Shown: positions 27,887 to 37,042, counted from the stretch's first letter. The stretch is 64,000 nt of DNA from UBA961 sp049317525 (GCA_049317525.1 JBMOIC010000001.1:62001-126000), one strand, 5' to 3'. The notes: generated by a model not told the origin, from the sequence alone. A program made the numbers and translations.

Positions 27887-28395
27887 ATCAATTATCCAAA
27901 GATGGATTTTTAACCACTACAATAGATGCAGCTGTATCATGGGCCCAAAGAAATTCTATGTGGCCTATGCCAATGGGTATTTCATGTTGTGCAATAGAAA
28001 TGATGGCTTTTGCAGGACCACGCTTTGATTGTGCACGCTTTGGTTCTGAAAAGTTTGGTTTTACTCCTCGTCAATCAGACTTATTAATTGTAGCTGGCAC
28101 AGTTACATATAAAATGAGCTGGGTTGTTAGAAAAATATGGGATCAAATGCCCGAACCTAAATGGTGTATTTCAATGGGTGTTTGTGCTTCTACTGGTGGT
28201 ATGTTTAGAAGTTATTCTGTTGTTCAAGGAATAGATCAATTTATACCTGTTGATGCTTATGTTTCTGGTTGCCCTCCACGTCCTGAAGCACTGTTAAAAG
28301 CTCTTATGGTTGTTCAAGAAAAAGTAGAAAGAACTAAGCCTATTCTTATAGATACTCGTGAAGCAATTACAGAAGATACTGTTCTAGCGGCTTAA
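27877..28395 (+). CDS. nuoB: NADH-quinone oxidoreductase subunit B
   Basis: Peripheral subunit of complex I carrying the terminal [4Fe-4S] cluster N2, 172 residues. The cluster ligands are visible: the tandem cysteines in ISCCAIEMM, GVCASTGGMF and SGCPPRPEALL. The ATG at 27877 has a strong GGAG 7 nt upstream and overlaps nuoA by 10 bp. The downstream gene is an FKBP lipoprotein, not nuoC. Confidence 0.96.
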   Translation: MAIDQLSKDGFLTTTIDAAVSWAQRNSMWPMPMGISCCAIEMMAFAGPRFDCARFGSEKFGFTPRQSDLLIVAGTVTYKMSWVVRKIWDQMPEPKWCISMGVCASTGGMFRSYSVVQGIDQFIPVDAYVSGCPPRPEALLKALMVVQEKVERTKPILIDTREAITEDTVLAA

Positions 28396-28419
28396 TGTAA
28401 TTGTTATTCCTGAGTTTTT

Positions 28420-28427
28420 TACTTTTG
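28420..28427 (+). promoter_or_regulatory. Candidate -7 box before FKBP lipoprotein
   Basis: TACTTTTG fits TAnnTTTG, 17 bp upstream of the ATG at 28445. The nearest TTG (28401-28403) is 16 nt away, short of the ideal spacing. Confidence 0.35.
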
Positions 28428-28444
28428 AAGGTTTGCTATACTTT

Positions 28445-28864
28445 ATGAAACATTTACTTGTGCGATTAGGAATACTTGTACTTTCCTTTTTATCTATTTC
28501 TTGTGACTCAACATCTATATCATTGGAAGATCCATCTAAATATCCTAATCTAAAGATTACTGACATCACAGTTGGTACTGGTGCTTTACCTTCATTTGGT
28601 AATACCGTTATAGTGCATTACACAGGTACATTTACTAATGGTGTTAAGTTTGATAGTTCAAAAGATCGTGGTGTTCCCTTTTCTTTCCAGATTGGTGTTG
28701 GTGAAGTGATAAAAGGCTGGGATTTGGGTGTTTCAACAATGCGCATTGGTGGAAAAAGAAAACTTGTCATACCTCCTGAATTAGGTTATGGAAATAAATC
28801 ACAGGGGCCAATTCCTGCAAATTCCACATTAGTGTTCGAGGTAGAATTGCTTGGCATTCAATAA
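28445..28864 (+). CDS. FKBP-type peptidyl-prolyl isomerase lipoprotein
   Basis: A 139-residue protein. The signal peptide ends in the lipobox LSISC (Cys about residue 20), so it is lipidated and faces the periplasm or the cell surface. The rest is a single FKBP domain: VIVHYTGTFTNGVKFDSS, FSFQIGVGEVIKGWD, KLVIPPELGYG and STLVFEVELLGI. It catalyses proline cis/trans isomerisation in folding of exported proteins. The ATG at 28445 is preferred over an in-frame TTG at 28433. Confidence 0.9.
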   Translation: MKHLLVRLGILVLSFLSISCDSTSISLEDPSKYPNLKITDITVGTGALPSFGNTVIVHYTGTFTNGVKFDSSKDRGVPFSFQIGVGEVIKGWDLGVSTMRIGGKRKLVIPPELGYGNKSQGPIPANSTLVFEVELLGIQ

Positions 28865-28865
28865 T

Positions 28866-30260
28866 ATGAATACCGCCCATGCATTAATCTGGTTAAAACA
28901 TTCAAAGCATAAAATACTCATGGTATTTTATGCTTTATTTTTTTTCTGCTATATTATTATTCCACCGATTAGAAATCCTTATTCGATTAATCTCTTTTTG
29001 ATTGTATCCTCCATCCATGCTTTTATTGGGTTTTTATTATGGTATCATTTTAGAGACAAAATCCAACTATGGCACACTCTATTCATCTACTTTTTCAGTA
29101 GAGTTATCTTATTTACAATGTATCCATGGCTTTCTGATGATGTTTTTGCATATCTATTTTATGGGAATGCAACTGCTCATGGATTTAATCTATATGCTTA
29201 TCCTGCTAATTCGGAAATTCTAAATCAACTTCATGATTCTATCTATCAATTAATGGCATTTAAAGAGTTTGGTATTGTATATCCGCCTGTTAATACACTC
29301 ATTGTAACCTTTAGTTCTTTATTGGCTAATATTGTAGGATTTGGATCTACAACTGCATTATATTCTTGGAAGACATGTTGTTTGCTTTCTGAAATATTGG
29401 CTGGGTTTTTATTATTAAGAATAAAACCTTTTTCACATTTTAACCCTAAATCTGCAGTTTTATTTTATTGCTTGGTCCCTTTTACAGGGATAGAAATGAT
29501 TGGTCAAGCCCATAATGATGTCCTTTTACTACCTATTCTTATCCTTTTACTATACTGTGGGATTATACATTTTCAAAAAAGAAATATATATTCATCATTG
29601 GGTTTAGGTATTATTGCAGGGATATTATTTGGGATAAAACTTGTACCTGTCATTTTGATTCTCCCCTTTATCTTATTGGAGGGTTTACACAAAAATTCTT
29701 TCTATATCATGATAGGATTGTTGGCAACAATGATATTTCCTTCCATCTTTTTTTTTCATGGAAGTATAGTTGGAGATCATCAAGCTTTATATGGCTTCTT
29801 AGGCGTTTTAGCATATTATAATTCTACTTTATTTAATGGAGTTCCATTATATCTGATTAGGTGGATATTATCTCTGTTTTCGGTTCCTGAATGGTGGTTA
29901 ATTGCTCCTAAATTACTCACACTCATACGTAGTATTGTGATTATCTTGCTATCAGTGTTACATAGAATCTTTACAAGCAATGATATCGCAAAAACATTAT
30001 ATATACTCATGGTTGGGGCTACTTTTTTATCACCCAAAGTCCATACATGGTATATGATTCCATTAGTATTATTAGGAATATTAGCCGATTATACTTCCAT
30101 GATGCTTATCACATGGATTATGACATTATCATATGGAATGTACAGTGTATTTCCACCACATGAAAATTTCTTAGTAGAGACAGTTCTTTGGATTCCAGCT
30201 ATTGGAATTTTCTTTTGGGAGTTGAAAAGAAAGAAGGTTTCAGAGATTATTGGTATATAA
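28866..30260 (+). CDS. Polytopic GT-C mannosyltransferase-like protein (GT87/MptA-like)
   Basis: A 464-residue membrane protein with about 11-12 helices. The loop after the second helix pair, WLSDDVFAYLFYGNATAHGFNLYAYP, carries the acidic pair and the G-x-N-x-Y pattern seen in polyprenyl-phosphate-dependent mannosyltransferases. YPPVNTL follows. The product and sugar are unknown. The ATG at 28866 lies 1 bp after the FKBP stop. Its stop TAA abuts the stop of the convergent GWxTD gene, with no gap. Confidence 0.65.
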   Translation: MNTAHALIWLKHSKHKILMVFYALFFFCYIIIPPIRNPYSINLFLIVSSIHAFIGFLLWYHFRDKIQLWHTLFIYFFSRVILFTMYPWLSDDVFAYLFYGNATAHGFNLYAYPANSEILNQLHDSIYQLMAFKEFGIVYPPVNTLIVTFSSLLANIVGFGSTTALYSWKTCCLLSEILAGFLLLRIKPFSHFNPKSAVLFYCLVPFTGIEMIGQAHNDVLLLPILILLLYCGIIHFQKRNIYSSLGLGIIAGILFGIKLVPVILILPFILLEGLHKNSFYIMIGLLATMIFPSIFFFHGSIVGDHQALYGFLGVLAYYNSTLFNGVPLYLIRWILSLFSVPEWWLIAPKLLTLIRSIVIILLSVLHRIFTSNDIAKTLYILMVGATFLSPKVHTWYMIPLVLLGILADYTSMMLITWIMTLSYGMYSVFPPHENFLVETVLWIPAIGIFFWELKRKKVSEIIGI

Positions 30261-31640
30261 TTACTGAATTGACACGATTTTTTTTAATGTGTATTTTTCT
30301 CCGTTTTTTTGTTCAAAGATAAATTTCTTATTCAGGATTGCAGAATAGCTCCATATTTCTTGTTGAATATTGCCATTCAAGATATTTTTTTCTATGTACT
30401 GAGGGAATCCATATAATAAGGCAATTTTACCTCTAGAAGTCATTATTCCATCAGATTCTTGAATCGTTTGAAATGCAGTAAATGCATTATCAGCTCTGCG
30501 AAAATATTCTGTCATAGCCTCATTATAAATGGTAGTTGGCGTTGGATCCAATTTTTTCCACCATTGAATCAATCTTGTTCTAATTTCAATATCTGAACCA
30601 CCTATAATTGTATCATATTCATCATCTTTAAGAATATATTTCATAATATCGGCTGCATATGAAGCATTAATAAGAGATTTGGGCATATCTTCCCAGATGC
30701 AGGTGAATTCAAAATGAGCAGTATCTTGTTTTTTCTTTATTCCAGGATACATAATATTCATTGAGTATTTACCTGGAGCAAGCGCATTTTCTGGAAATTG
30801 TATAAAAGCTAATGTATTCCCTTTTTTATATACTTTCATTAGTTTGCAATCTTGAAGAATATGATATTTATCTGCAATTGGTACTTCTAAACTTTTATCA
30901 GGGATTAATTCAATTAAAGCTGCAGATACCTGTTTTGTACCGAAAGAAAACTCTTGATACGCTTGAAGTCTTTTTAACTCTGCATATACTGGTTTTTTTA
31001 TGTCACCATATACAGGTATACAAACAAATTGTTGAGATTTTGTAAAAGATGTATTACCATTCATGATGATAGGTTGAAAAAAGTCTCCCGATGGATTAGA
31101 TTCAGTAAAGTATGGTGTTCCAAAGCCATAAGAAGGAATCGTAATTGATGGAACTCGTATCCTCTTTATGCTTTGACTTCCCCTATCAAATAAAGATATA
31201 TTAATTGTATAGTATCCTTTTACTACATTAAAATCTAAAATCCCATAAGCATAATCATTTTTAGCATTTGATTGTTCATAAGAATTAGCATATACAGTAT
31301 CTTTCCAGAATGTCCGATATTTAATTATTCCATTAGTATCCCTGCATTCAATCTCTATGGTTGGATTACTTTCAAATTCTCCAAAAGGGCTTGTAGAATT
31401 TGTAAATGTTAATGCATCAAATTGAATTCTGAATGCACATATTATTGTAAGAGAATCTTTGTCATAAGCATGAATAATTGGCTTACAATCTACAAAGAAT
31501 GGCTCGGAAATGTCGGGTAAAACAGGATAGAGATTACTAAAGGGTTTGCTTATTTGCGAATACATGCTATCCAAATGCAAAGAACAGATCAATAGCGCAC
31601 AAGCAAAGAATCTATGTACATATTTATAAACCATATTCAT
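30261..31640 (-). CDS. Secreted GWxTD-domain protein with a diverged signature
   Basis: A 459-residue exported protein with an N-terminal signal (FACALLICSLHLDSMYSQ). A beta-rich middle part leads to a C-terminal GWxTD-type domain: WWKKLDPTPTTIYNEAMTEYFRRADNAF, then SDGIMTSRGKIALLYGFP and EIWSY (cited in pieces). The signature residues GWxTD are replaced by GIMTS, although the RG-x-LYG-P framework is intact. GWxTD proteins occur in the FCB group and their role is not established. The start overlaps the ruvX stop. Confidence 0.75.
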   Translation of the reverse strand: MNMVYKYVHRFFACALLICSLHLDSMYSQISKPFSNLYPVLPDISEPFFVDCKPIIHAYDKDSLTIICAFRIQFDALTFTNSTSPFGEFESNPTIEIECRDTNGIIKYRTFWKDTVYANSYEQSNAKNDYAYGILDFNVVKGYYTINISLFDRGSQSIKRIRVPSITIPSYGFGTPYFTESNPSGDFFQPIIMNGNTSFTKSQQFVCIPVYGDIKKPVYAELKRLQAYQEFSFGTKQVSAALIELIPDKSLEVPIADKYHILQDCKLMKVYKKGNTLAFIQFPENALAPGKYSMNIMYPGIKKKQDTAHFEFTCIWEDMPKSLINASYAADIMKYILKDDEYDTIIGGSDIEIRTRLIQWWKKLDPTPTTIYNEAMTEYFRRADNAFTAFQTIQESDGIMTSRGKIALLYGFPQYIEKNILNGNIQQEIWSYSAILNKKFIFEQKNGEKYTLKKIVSIQ

Positions 31641-32064
31641 CTAAAAAAGATCTTAATATTATTGCTGCAGCAGTTTGATCTATTCTACCTTTTACGGCTC
31701 TTTTCTTTTTAGATATACCAGAATGAACCATGTGTGACACTGCATCTTTGGAGCTAAACGATTCATCGTGAAAAATAATTTCAGGAATGGCATATTTTTG
31801 AAGTTCAACAATGCATTCTGTAATAAATTCTACGATTGAGTTTACTTGTCCTTTTGAAGCTTCTGGCATTCCAATAATGATAGCTGCAGGATTCTCTTTT
31901 TCAATAATCTGAATTATTTTTTGAATATAATCAGAAGATACTTCTATAGTAGTTAAAGGAGTAGTTGTAATATGTAGAATATCACAAACAGCTATTCCTA
32001 TTCGCTTTTTTCCTATGTCTAAACACATAAGCCTTTTATGTTTAAATCTGTCCATTTCTACCAT
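31624..32064 (-). CDS. yqgF: Putative pre-16S rRNA nuclease YqgF/RuvX
   Basis: RNase H-like nuclease implicated in 16S rRNA maturation, 146 residues. Motifs are MCLDIGKKRIGIAVCD near the N-terminus, IIIGMPEASKGQ in the middle, HDESFSS, and GRIDQTAAAIILRSFLDEY at the C-terminus with the catalytic acidic residues. Family length is about 140. A second gene start, MDRFKHK, is 9 bp inside. It overlaps the GWxTD gene by 17 bp. Confidence 0.92.
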   Translation of the reverse strand: MVEMDRFKHKRLMCLDIGKKRIGIAVCDILHITTTPLTTIEVSSDYIQKIIQIIEKENPAAIIIGMPEASKGQVNSIVEFITECIVELQKYAIPEIIFHDESFSSKDAVSHMVHSGISKKKRAVKGRIDQTAAAIILRSFLDEYGL

Positions 32065-32134
32065 TAATATTTTATAACACTATTATATGAAAGAATGCGT
32101 CCAATAAAGCATTCAATCATCAAATTAGGGTTTT

Positions 32135-32893
32135 ATGAAAAAGTATATGCTTAAACTACTATTTTTCTTTGTTTTCCTTTTAGGAAGTTTTGTGTGTACA
32201 TATCAGGCACAAGCACAATTGTTTGATATGCTTAAACAAGAATCAAAAAAATTATTGCTTAATGATGGAAGTAGTTCACTCCCATTTTCTCAAGACGAAG
32301 CCGTGAAAGCATTAAAACAAGCTTTAACAAATGGCATACAAAAAGGAACAAATATTGTTTCTAAGCAAGATGGTTTTTTTAAAAACCCAGAAATTATTAT
32401 TCCATTTCCACAAGATGCAAAAAAAGTTGAAAGTACTCTTCGTAAAATGGGATTAGGTTCGGAAATAGATAAAGTTGTCCTTTCATTAAATAGAGCAGCA
32501 GAAGATGCAAGTATATCTGCATTGCAAATTTTTGTTAATGCTATTACATCAATGACAATTTCCGATGCTATCTCTATTGTAAAAGGGGATAAAACAGCTG
32601 CCACTCAATTTTTAAGAAAAACCACATACAATCAACTTCTTTCAACATTCACACCATCAATTAAGAATTCTCTAGACAAAGTAGATGCAACCAAGTACTG
32701 GTCAAGTATCATGAATACATATAATAAAATACCATTTGTTCAAAAAGTTAATCCAGATTTAACTGCATATGTTACCGATAAAGCTCTAAATGGATTGTTT
32801 ATCATGATAGCTAAGGAAGAAGAGCAAATTCGAAAAGATCCAATTGCTCAAACAACCGAATTATTGAAAAAGGTTTTTGGAAAAAGAAATTAA
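32135..32893 (+). CDS. Exported DUF4197 protein
   Basis: A 252-residue protein with a signal peptide (MKKYMLKLLFFFVFLLGSFVCTYQAQAQ). The mature part matches DUF4197: DEAVKALKQALTNGIQKGTNIVSKQDGFFKNPEIIIPFP near the start, SLNRAAEDAS in the middle, and ATKYWSSIM and KALNGLFIMIAKEE near the end (quoted in fragments). Probably periplasmic, mostly helical; function unknown. Its stop shares TTAA with that of the convergent pnuC. Confidence 0.85.
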   Translation: MKKYMLKLLFFFVFLLGSFVCTYQAQAQLFDMLKQESKKLLLNDGSSSLPFSQDEAVKALKQALTNGIQKGTNIVSKQDGFFKNPEIIIPFPQDAKKVESTLRKMGLGSEIDKVVLSLNRAAEDASISALQIFVNAITSMTISDAISIVKGDKTAATQFLRKTTYNQLLSTFTPSIKNSLDKVDATKYWSSIMNTYNKIPFVQKVNPDLTAYVTDKALNGLFIMIAKEEEQIRKDPIAQTTELLKKVFGKRN

Positions 32894-33444
32894 TATGCTT
32901 TCCATTGTTTATATCCTCGAATAGCCATAATGCAGTATAAAGCATATAATGCAGCTGTTGAATATAGACCTTTATTGATAAATAAAAACACATAAACGAT
33001 GTCTACCAAGATCCAAATTATCCAATTTTGGATCTTTTTTTTTGTTTGCAGATATTGAGCTATAAGGCTACCGCACGTTAAGGTACTGTCTAATTCTGGG
33101 AAAGATGCATCAGTGTATATTCTCAAGAAATAACCTAGTACAAAAGAACTCAATAAAAATATCATACATAGAAATATCATTTCTTTATATGATGCCTTAT
33201 ACATCACTTTTTTTTCTATGATGAGTTCTTTATTATAAGTCCACTGATACCATCCATATAGTGAAATAATGCAAAACAGAACCTGGAGTAAAGAATCAGC
33301 ATATAGTTTCTCTATCCAAAATAAAAAGCAATAAATCAGAACATTAACAATAGAAATAATCCAACAAAGTGGGGATAGTCTTATGGCTAAATAGACACCA
33401 ATTATTCCTGTAATGATACCAGATATTTCTAAGATTGAATTCAT
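32890..33444 (-). CDS. pnuC: Nicotinamide riboside/mononucleotide transporter PnuC
   Basis: A 184-residue membrane protein with seven hydrophobic helices. The PnuC pattern is clear: KLYADSLLQVLFCIISLYGWYQW in the middle, and WIIWILVDIVYVFLFINKGLYSTAALYALYCIMAIRGYKQW at the C-terminal end (key residues W, Y, GYKQW). It imports an NAD precursor by facilitated diffusion. It starts 1 bp after the stop of the upstream gene. No thiamine riboswitch is visible, which favours nicotinamide riboside over thiamine. Confidence 0.88.
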   Translation of the reverse strand: MNSILEISGIITGIIGVYLAIRLSPLCWIISIVNVLIYCFLFWIEKLYADSLLQVLFCIISLYGWYQWTYNKELIIEKKVMYKASYKEMIFLCMIFLLSSFVLGYFLRIYTDASFPELDSTLTCGSLIAQYLQTKKKIQNWIIWILVDIVYVFLFINKGLYSTAALYALYCIMAIRGYKQWKAY

Positions 33445-34329
33445 TTACCAGCGATATCCTGCTCCTAATGCAACATTACCTATAGACCAAGCATTTGTTC
33501 CCATTACTCTTAAAGAATACATTGCATCTAAAATCAGATGATCATCTGGGAAAATCTTGAAAGATGCACCAACAGAGGTAAACTGTTCTGCTGGCTGAAA
33601 ACGCCTAATCTCAAATGTTGGAATATCTCTAGAAGCTCCCATTGCTTGCTGAATATCTACAAAGAACATAAGCGCGGTTTTTTCAACAGTAGAAAATCCA
33701 ATTTCAGAATGTATATATGCAAGATTTTGCCATGCTGAATCTCTAAGTGATAAAGATCCTGAAAATGCAATCCAACTTTTTTCAAAAGGTATATTGATTT
33801 GTAATCCAATTAGTGCTTCTTTAGATAAACCACCTAAGAAATCATTGGTTGAATCTAATGGATTACCTTGATTGGTAGGCAATCTATACTCTGCCAATAG
33901 AGATGCTATAGTTTTCCCTCTTAAAAAAGTATACATGCCACCAAGTGAGCAATAATTTATCAATGTTGTATTCATTTGTTTTCTAATAACCCGATTTCCT
34001 ATTGAATCCACAGTAAATTTTTCAATAAGAGAATATGAAGTAAATGGTAGCGAACATCTAACTAATACATTATCTGTAATGCCATATTCCGCTTGAATAG
34101 ATCCATTAATCATACTATTATCAAAAGTATATGTAGATCTTTGGATTGAATCATATAGAGAACTCTTTCTATTACCATTGCTTTCAAAATAACTTGCCCC
34201 AGAAGCAGAACCAATACTACATGTAATCATGGTATATCCTTGTTTATATGCTGTTATTTGAGACAATAAAACAAAGGCTTGATTAAAATAAATTATAAGA
34301 ATTAGGAATATTAGTGAGAATAGTTTCAT
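33445..34329 (-). CDS. Putative outer-membrane beta-barrel protein
   Basis: A 294-residue exported protein with a signal peptide (MKLFSLIFLILIIYFNQAFVLLSQ). Alternating short amphipathic strands follow, for example YGITDNVLVRCSLPFTSY, ASLLAEYRLPTNQG and WIAFSGSLSLRD. The C-terminus NVALGAGYRW ends in an aromatic residue, as outer-membrane barrels do. It resembles the 'transporter' porin-like barrels of no known substrate. The ATG at 34329 is preferred over 34344. It is 1 bp from pnuC, so the two may work together in uptake (inference). Confidence 0.6.
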   Translation of the reverse strand: MKLFSLIFLILIIYFNQAFVLLSQITAYKQGYTMITCSIGSASGASYFESNGNRKSSLYDSIQRSTYTFDNSMINGSIQAEYGITDNVLVRCSLPFTSYSLIEKFTVDSIGNRVIRKQMNTTLINYCSLGGMYTFLRGKTIASLLAEYRLPTNQGNPLDSTNDFLGGLSKEALIGLQINIPFEKSWIAFSGSLSLRDSAWQNLAYIHSEIGFSTVEKTALMFFVDIQQAMGASRDIPTFEIRRFQPAEQFTSVGASFKIFPDDHLILDAMYSLRVMGTNAWSIGNVALGAGYRW

Positions 34330-34373
34330 TTTCTTATCTTGCATCTGTATATATATTATAGGTTATTAGTCTA

Positions 34374-35129
34374 TTGTTTGACAACATAAACAAATTTTTA
34401 CAATCTCGCCTTGATTGGAAGCAAGTGACAATTTCAATTGCATTGATTGTGTTTATGCTTATTGCAATTCTTACAATTGTAGATACTTTTGTAATGCCAA
34501 ATTTTGTACATTCTGTTAAAGAAGTAACAGTGCCTAACTTTGTAGGAAAATCAATTTCAACTGCAAAATTGTTATTGCAAAATTCCGGACTATCTATTGC
34601 CGAAGTTAGAGAAGTATATAGTGATAAAATAGCTAAGGGGAATATTATTAGTCAATTACCATTTTCTGGAACTCATGTAAGGGAAGGCAGAAGATTATAT
34701 TTAACTGTTAGTAAAGGTATAGAAAAAATAGTAGTTCCTTATTTGCAAGGAAAGACTGAAAGAGATGCTCGCTTGCAATTAATGAGCATGGGTTTTCAAG
34801 TTGGAGACATTACTTTTGTTGAAAATGATGAAATTCCAAGAGGATTGGTAATTAATCAATTTATACCACCAGGTAGTAAACTTCCATATGGTTATTCAAT
34901 TGGATTTCAGGTTAGCCTTGGTAATTCAGATATCATAGTACCACTATTGACGGGCTATACTCTTGATGAAGCAAGAGGAATATTATTTGATATAGGCTTA
35001 TATTTACATGTAATCGAATATATTCCAGGGGATGGTACTTATTCTAGTGGAACAATCATAGAACAAAGTATTCAGGCTGGTGAAACAGCAAGGCAAGGAG
35101 ATTCTTTAAATATAAAAATTGCGAATTAA
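34374..35129 (+). CDS. Membrane-anchored triple PASTA-domain protein
   Basis: A 251-residue protein. A short cytoplasmic tail is followed by one membrane helix (VTISIALIVFMLIAILTIV) and three PASTA repeats, starting near TVPNFVGKSIS, VVPYLQGKTER and IVPLLTGYTLD. PASTA domains bind peptidoglycan or muropeptides; here there is no kinase or transpeptidase domain, so it is a stand-alone sensor or scaffold. The start is TTG at 34374: an upstream in-frame stop at 34359-34361 and the absence of an ATG before the helix leave no alternative. Confidence 0.85.
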   Translation: MFDNINKFLQSRLDWKQVTISIALIVFMLIAILTIVDTFVMPNFVHSVKEVTVPNFVGKSISTAKLLLQNSGLSIAEVREVYSDKIAKGNIISQLPFSGTHVREGRRLYLTVSKGIEKIVVPYLQGKTERDARLQLMSMGFQVGDITFVENDEIPRGLVINQFIPPGSKLPYGYSIGFQVSLGNSDIIVPLLTGYTLDEARGILFDIGLYLHVIEYIPGDGTYSSGTIIEQSIQAGETARQGDSLNIKIAN

Positions 35130-35134
35130 TGATA

Positions 35135-36139
35135 TTATATTGAATGTAGATATGTTTCACAATCGGTGATAATAGTTTGTACAATTTGATGTAGATCGCC
35201 ATGAGAAATTCTTGCTCCTGCAGCTTGTTGATGTCCCCCACCTCCATATTTTTGAGCAATCGACCTTACATCGTATTCTGGCTTTGACCTCAGAGAGATT
35301 TTTACTTTATCTGGCCATTCTGTAATTAAAGCTCCAATCTTTACTCCAGCTAAGCTTAAAGTATAATTTACGAAACCTTCTGTTTCTTCTGGTAAATAGT
35401 GTTCTAATTGCTGTTTAGTAAGCACAATTAACACAAGATTTCCATCAAGATGAATCTGCAATGAACTTAATGCCATACCTAATAATCGTAGAGAATTCGG
35501 AGTTTCCGCATTCATTACTTTATCATATATCATAACAGGATTAGCACCACAATCAATAAGCCAAGCGGCAAGCCTCATGATATCAGACGTCGTTCTTGGA
35601 TGCCTAAATCCACCAGTATCTGTCATAATACCTGTATACAAAGCAGTGGCTGATTCTACAGATGGAATAATTTCGGATGATTTGGCCATTTCTGACACTA
35701 TTTCACAGGTAGAGCATGCTTTAACAATTGAATGCAATCTGTCTGGTACAATAGAAGGTTCAAGATGATGATCTATTAAAACGGTATGCCCTGTAAAATG
35801 AGTTAATAACTCTTGTACACTTTGCCCTAATCTACTTGCATGATTTAAATCGAGGATACAAAACCAATCTGCAGATGCTACTTTGACTTTTGATTGTATA
35901 TCGGATGCCTGATAAATCTCAGTAGTACTAATAAGAAAACGAAGATTTGCTGGAACTGGACTATGCAAGATGATACATACATCTTTTCCAGAATTTTTTA
36001 AAAGATGATATAAGCCCACACAACTACCTATTGCATCACCATCAGGATCTATATGAGAAGTAAGCACTATACTTTTAGCAGATAATAAAAGTTGCCAAGT
36101 TTTAAATAATTCTTCTCTGATTTCTGATGTTATATACAT
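35135..36139 (-). CDS. nrnA: DHH-family phosphoesterase (NrnA-like)
   Basis: A 334-residue bifunctional oligoribonuclease/pAp phosphatase-type enzyme. The DHH motifs are present: SHIDPDGDAIGS, LDLNHASRLGQ, LIDHHLEP and TDTGGFRH, and the DHHA1 domain ends in YGGGGHQQAAG. It degrades nano-RNA and 3'-phosphoadenosine 5'-phosphate, or cyclic dinucleotide products, in related bacteria. It is 14 bp downstream of rnc, so the two RNA enzymes probably share a transcript. Confidence 0.9.
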   Translation of the reverse strand: MYITSEIREELFKTWQLLLSAKSIVLTSHIDPDGDAIGSCVGLYHLLKNSGKDVCIILHSPVPANLRFLISTTEIYQASDIQSKVKVASADWFCILDLNHASRLGQSVQELLTHFTGHTVLIDHHLEPSIVPDRLHSIVKACSTCEIVSEMAKSSEIIPSVESATALYTGIMTDTGGFRHPRTTSDIMRLAAWLIDCGANPVMIYDKVMNAETPNSLRLLGMALSSLQIHLDGNLVLIVLTKQQLEHYLPEETEGFVNYTLSLAGVKIGALITEWPDKVKISLRSKPEYDVRSIAQKYGGGGHQQAAGARISHGDLHQIVQTIITDCETYLHSI

Positions 36140-36153
36140 ACAATTATGATTTA

Positions 36154-37011
36154 TTATGATTGATTAGCTTGTTCTGTTTGAGATATTGTATTAGTAATTA
36201 TGTTTCGATGTTGTTCAAGTAAAAGTTCTAATGCAGAATGTGCTGCTTCTTGTTCTGCCTGTTTTTTACTTTTGCCTTTGCCTGTTCCCAATTGTTTCCC
36301 ATTTACGGTTACAGCAACTTGAAACTGTTTTTCATGGTCTGGTCCTGTTGAATCAATCAAAGAATATTTAGGTGATTCTTTTCCTTCAGACTGAACTAAT
36401 TCAAGGAGAATACTTTTGAAATTGGTGTCTTTCATAACCATTTCATTTGTAAGTAGAGGTATAAGACGCTCTAAAATGAAATTCCTGGTTATGTCCATAC
36501 CTTTATCTAGGTATATGGCAGCTAATAATGATTCCATTGCATCGGCTAAAATTGTTTCATTACCCTTTTGTAACGATTGATCAGCACTAAAACTAAGCAT
36601 GAGAAACTGTTCAAGATGAAGTTCTTTTGCGCAAAAAGCCAAGGATTTTCTGTTAACAAGCCAAGATCTCATTTTGGTGAGCTCACCTTCTTGATTTTGT
36701 TCATAATTATCAAAAAGATATTCTGCTACAATCATTCCTAAAATAGAATCTCCCAGAAACTCTAATCGTTCATTAGATATAACTGGTTTTTCAGTATACA
36801 CTTGCAAATAAGATCTATGAGTTAAAGCTTGTTCATAATATCCAGTATTCCCCATTTTAAAACCAATAGAGCGTTCAAATTCCGTTCTTTTTTGTTTAAC
36901 AAGAAAACCATTTTTAGGAAAATCTGGCTTTTTTTTGCTTTTTTTAAAAGTTGTTAAACGAAAAAAATTCTCGTAAATCTGTTGAATAATTTCAATTACT
37001 GGCTTTTTCAT
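36154..37011 (-). CDS. rnc: Ribonuclease III
   Basis: A 285-residue double-strand-specific endoribonuclease. The catalytic domain has the signature NERLEFLGDSILGMIVAEYLF (key ERLEFLGDS) and EGELTKMRSWLVN. The C-terminal dsRNA-binding domain (about 195-268) ends GKSKKQAEQEAAHSALELLL. An N-terminal extension of about 40 basic residues before the catalytic core is longer than in E. coli. It follows the fabF terminator at 37043-37070. Confidence 0.95.
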   Translation of the reverse strand: MKKPVIEIIQQIYENFFRLTTFKKSKKKPDFPKNGFLVKQKRTEFERSIGFKMGNTGYYEQALTHRSYLQVYTEKPVISNERLEFLGDSILGMIVAEYLFDNYEQNQEGELTKMRSWLVNRKSLAFCAKELHLEQFLMLSFSADQSLQKGNETILADAMESLLAAIYLDKGMDITRNFILERLIPLLTNEMVMKDTNFKSILLELVQSEGKESPKYSLIDSTGPDHEKQFQVAVTVNGKQLGTGKGKSKKQAEQEAAHSALELLLEQHRNIITNTISQTEQANQS

Positions 37012-37042
37012 CCTTTGGCTATACTATGTTACTTAATAAAGA

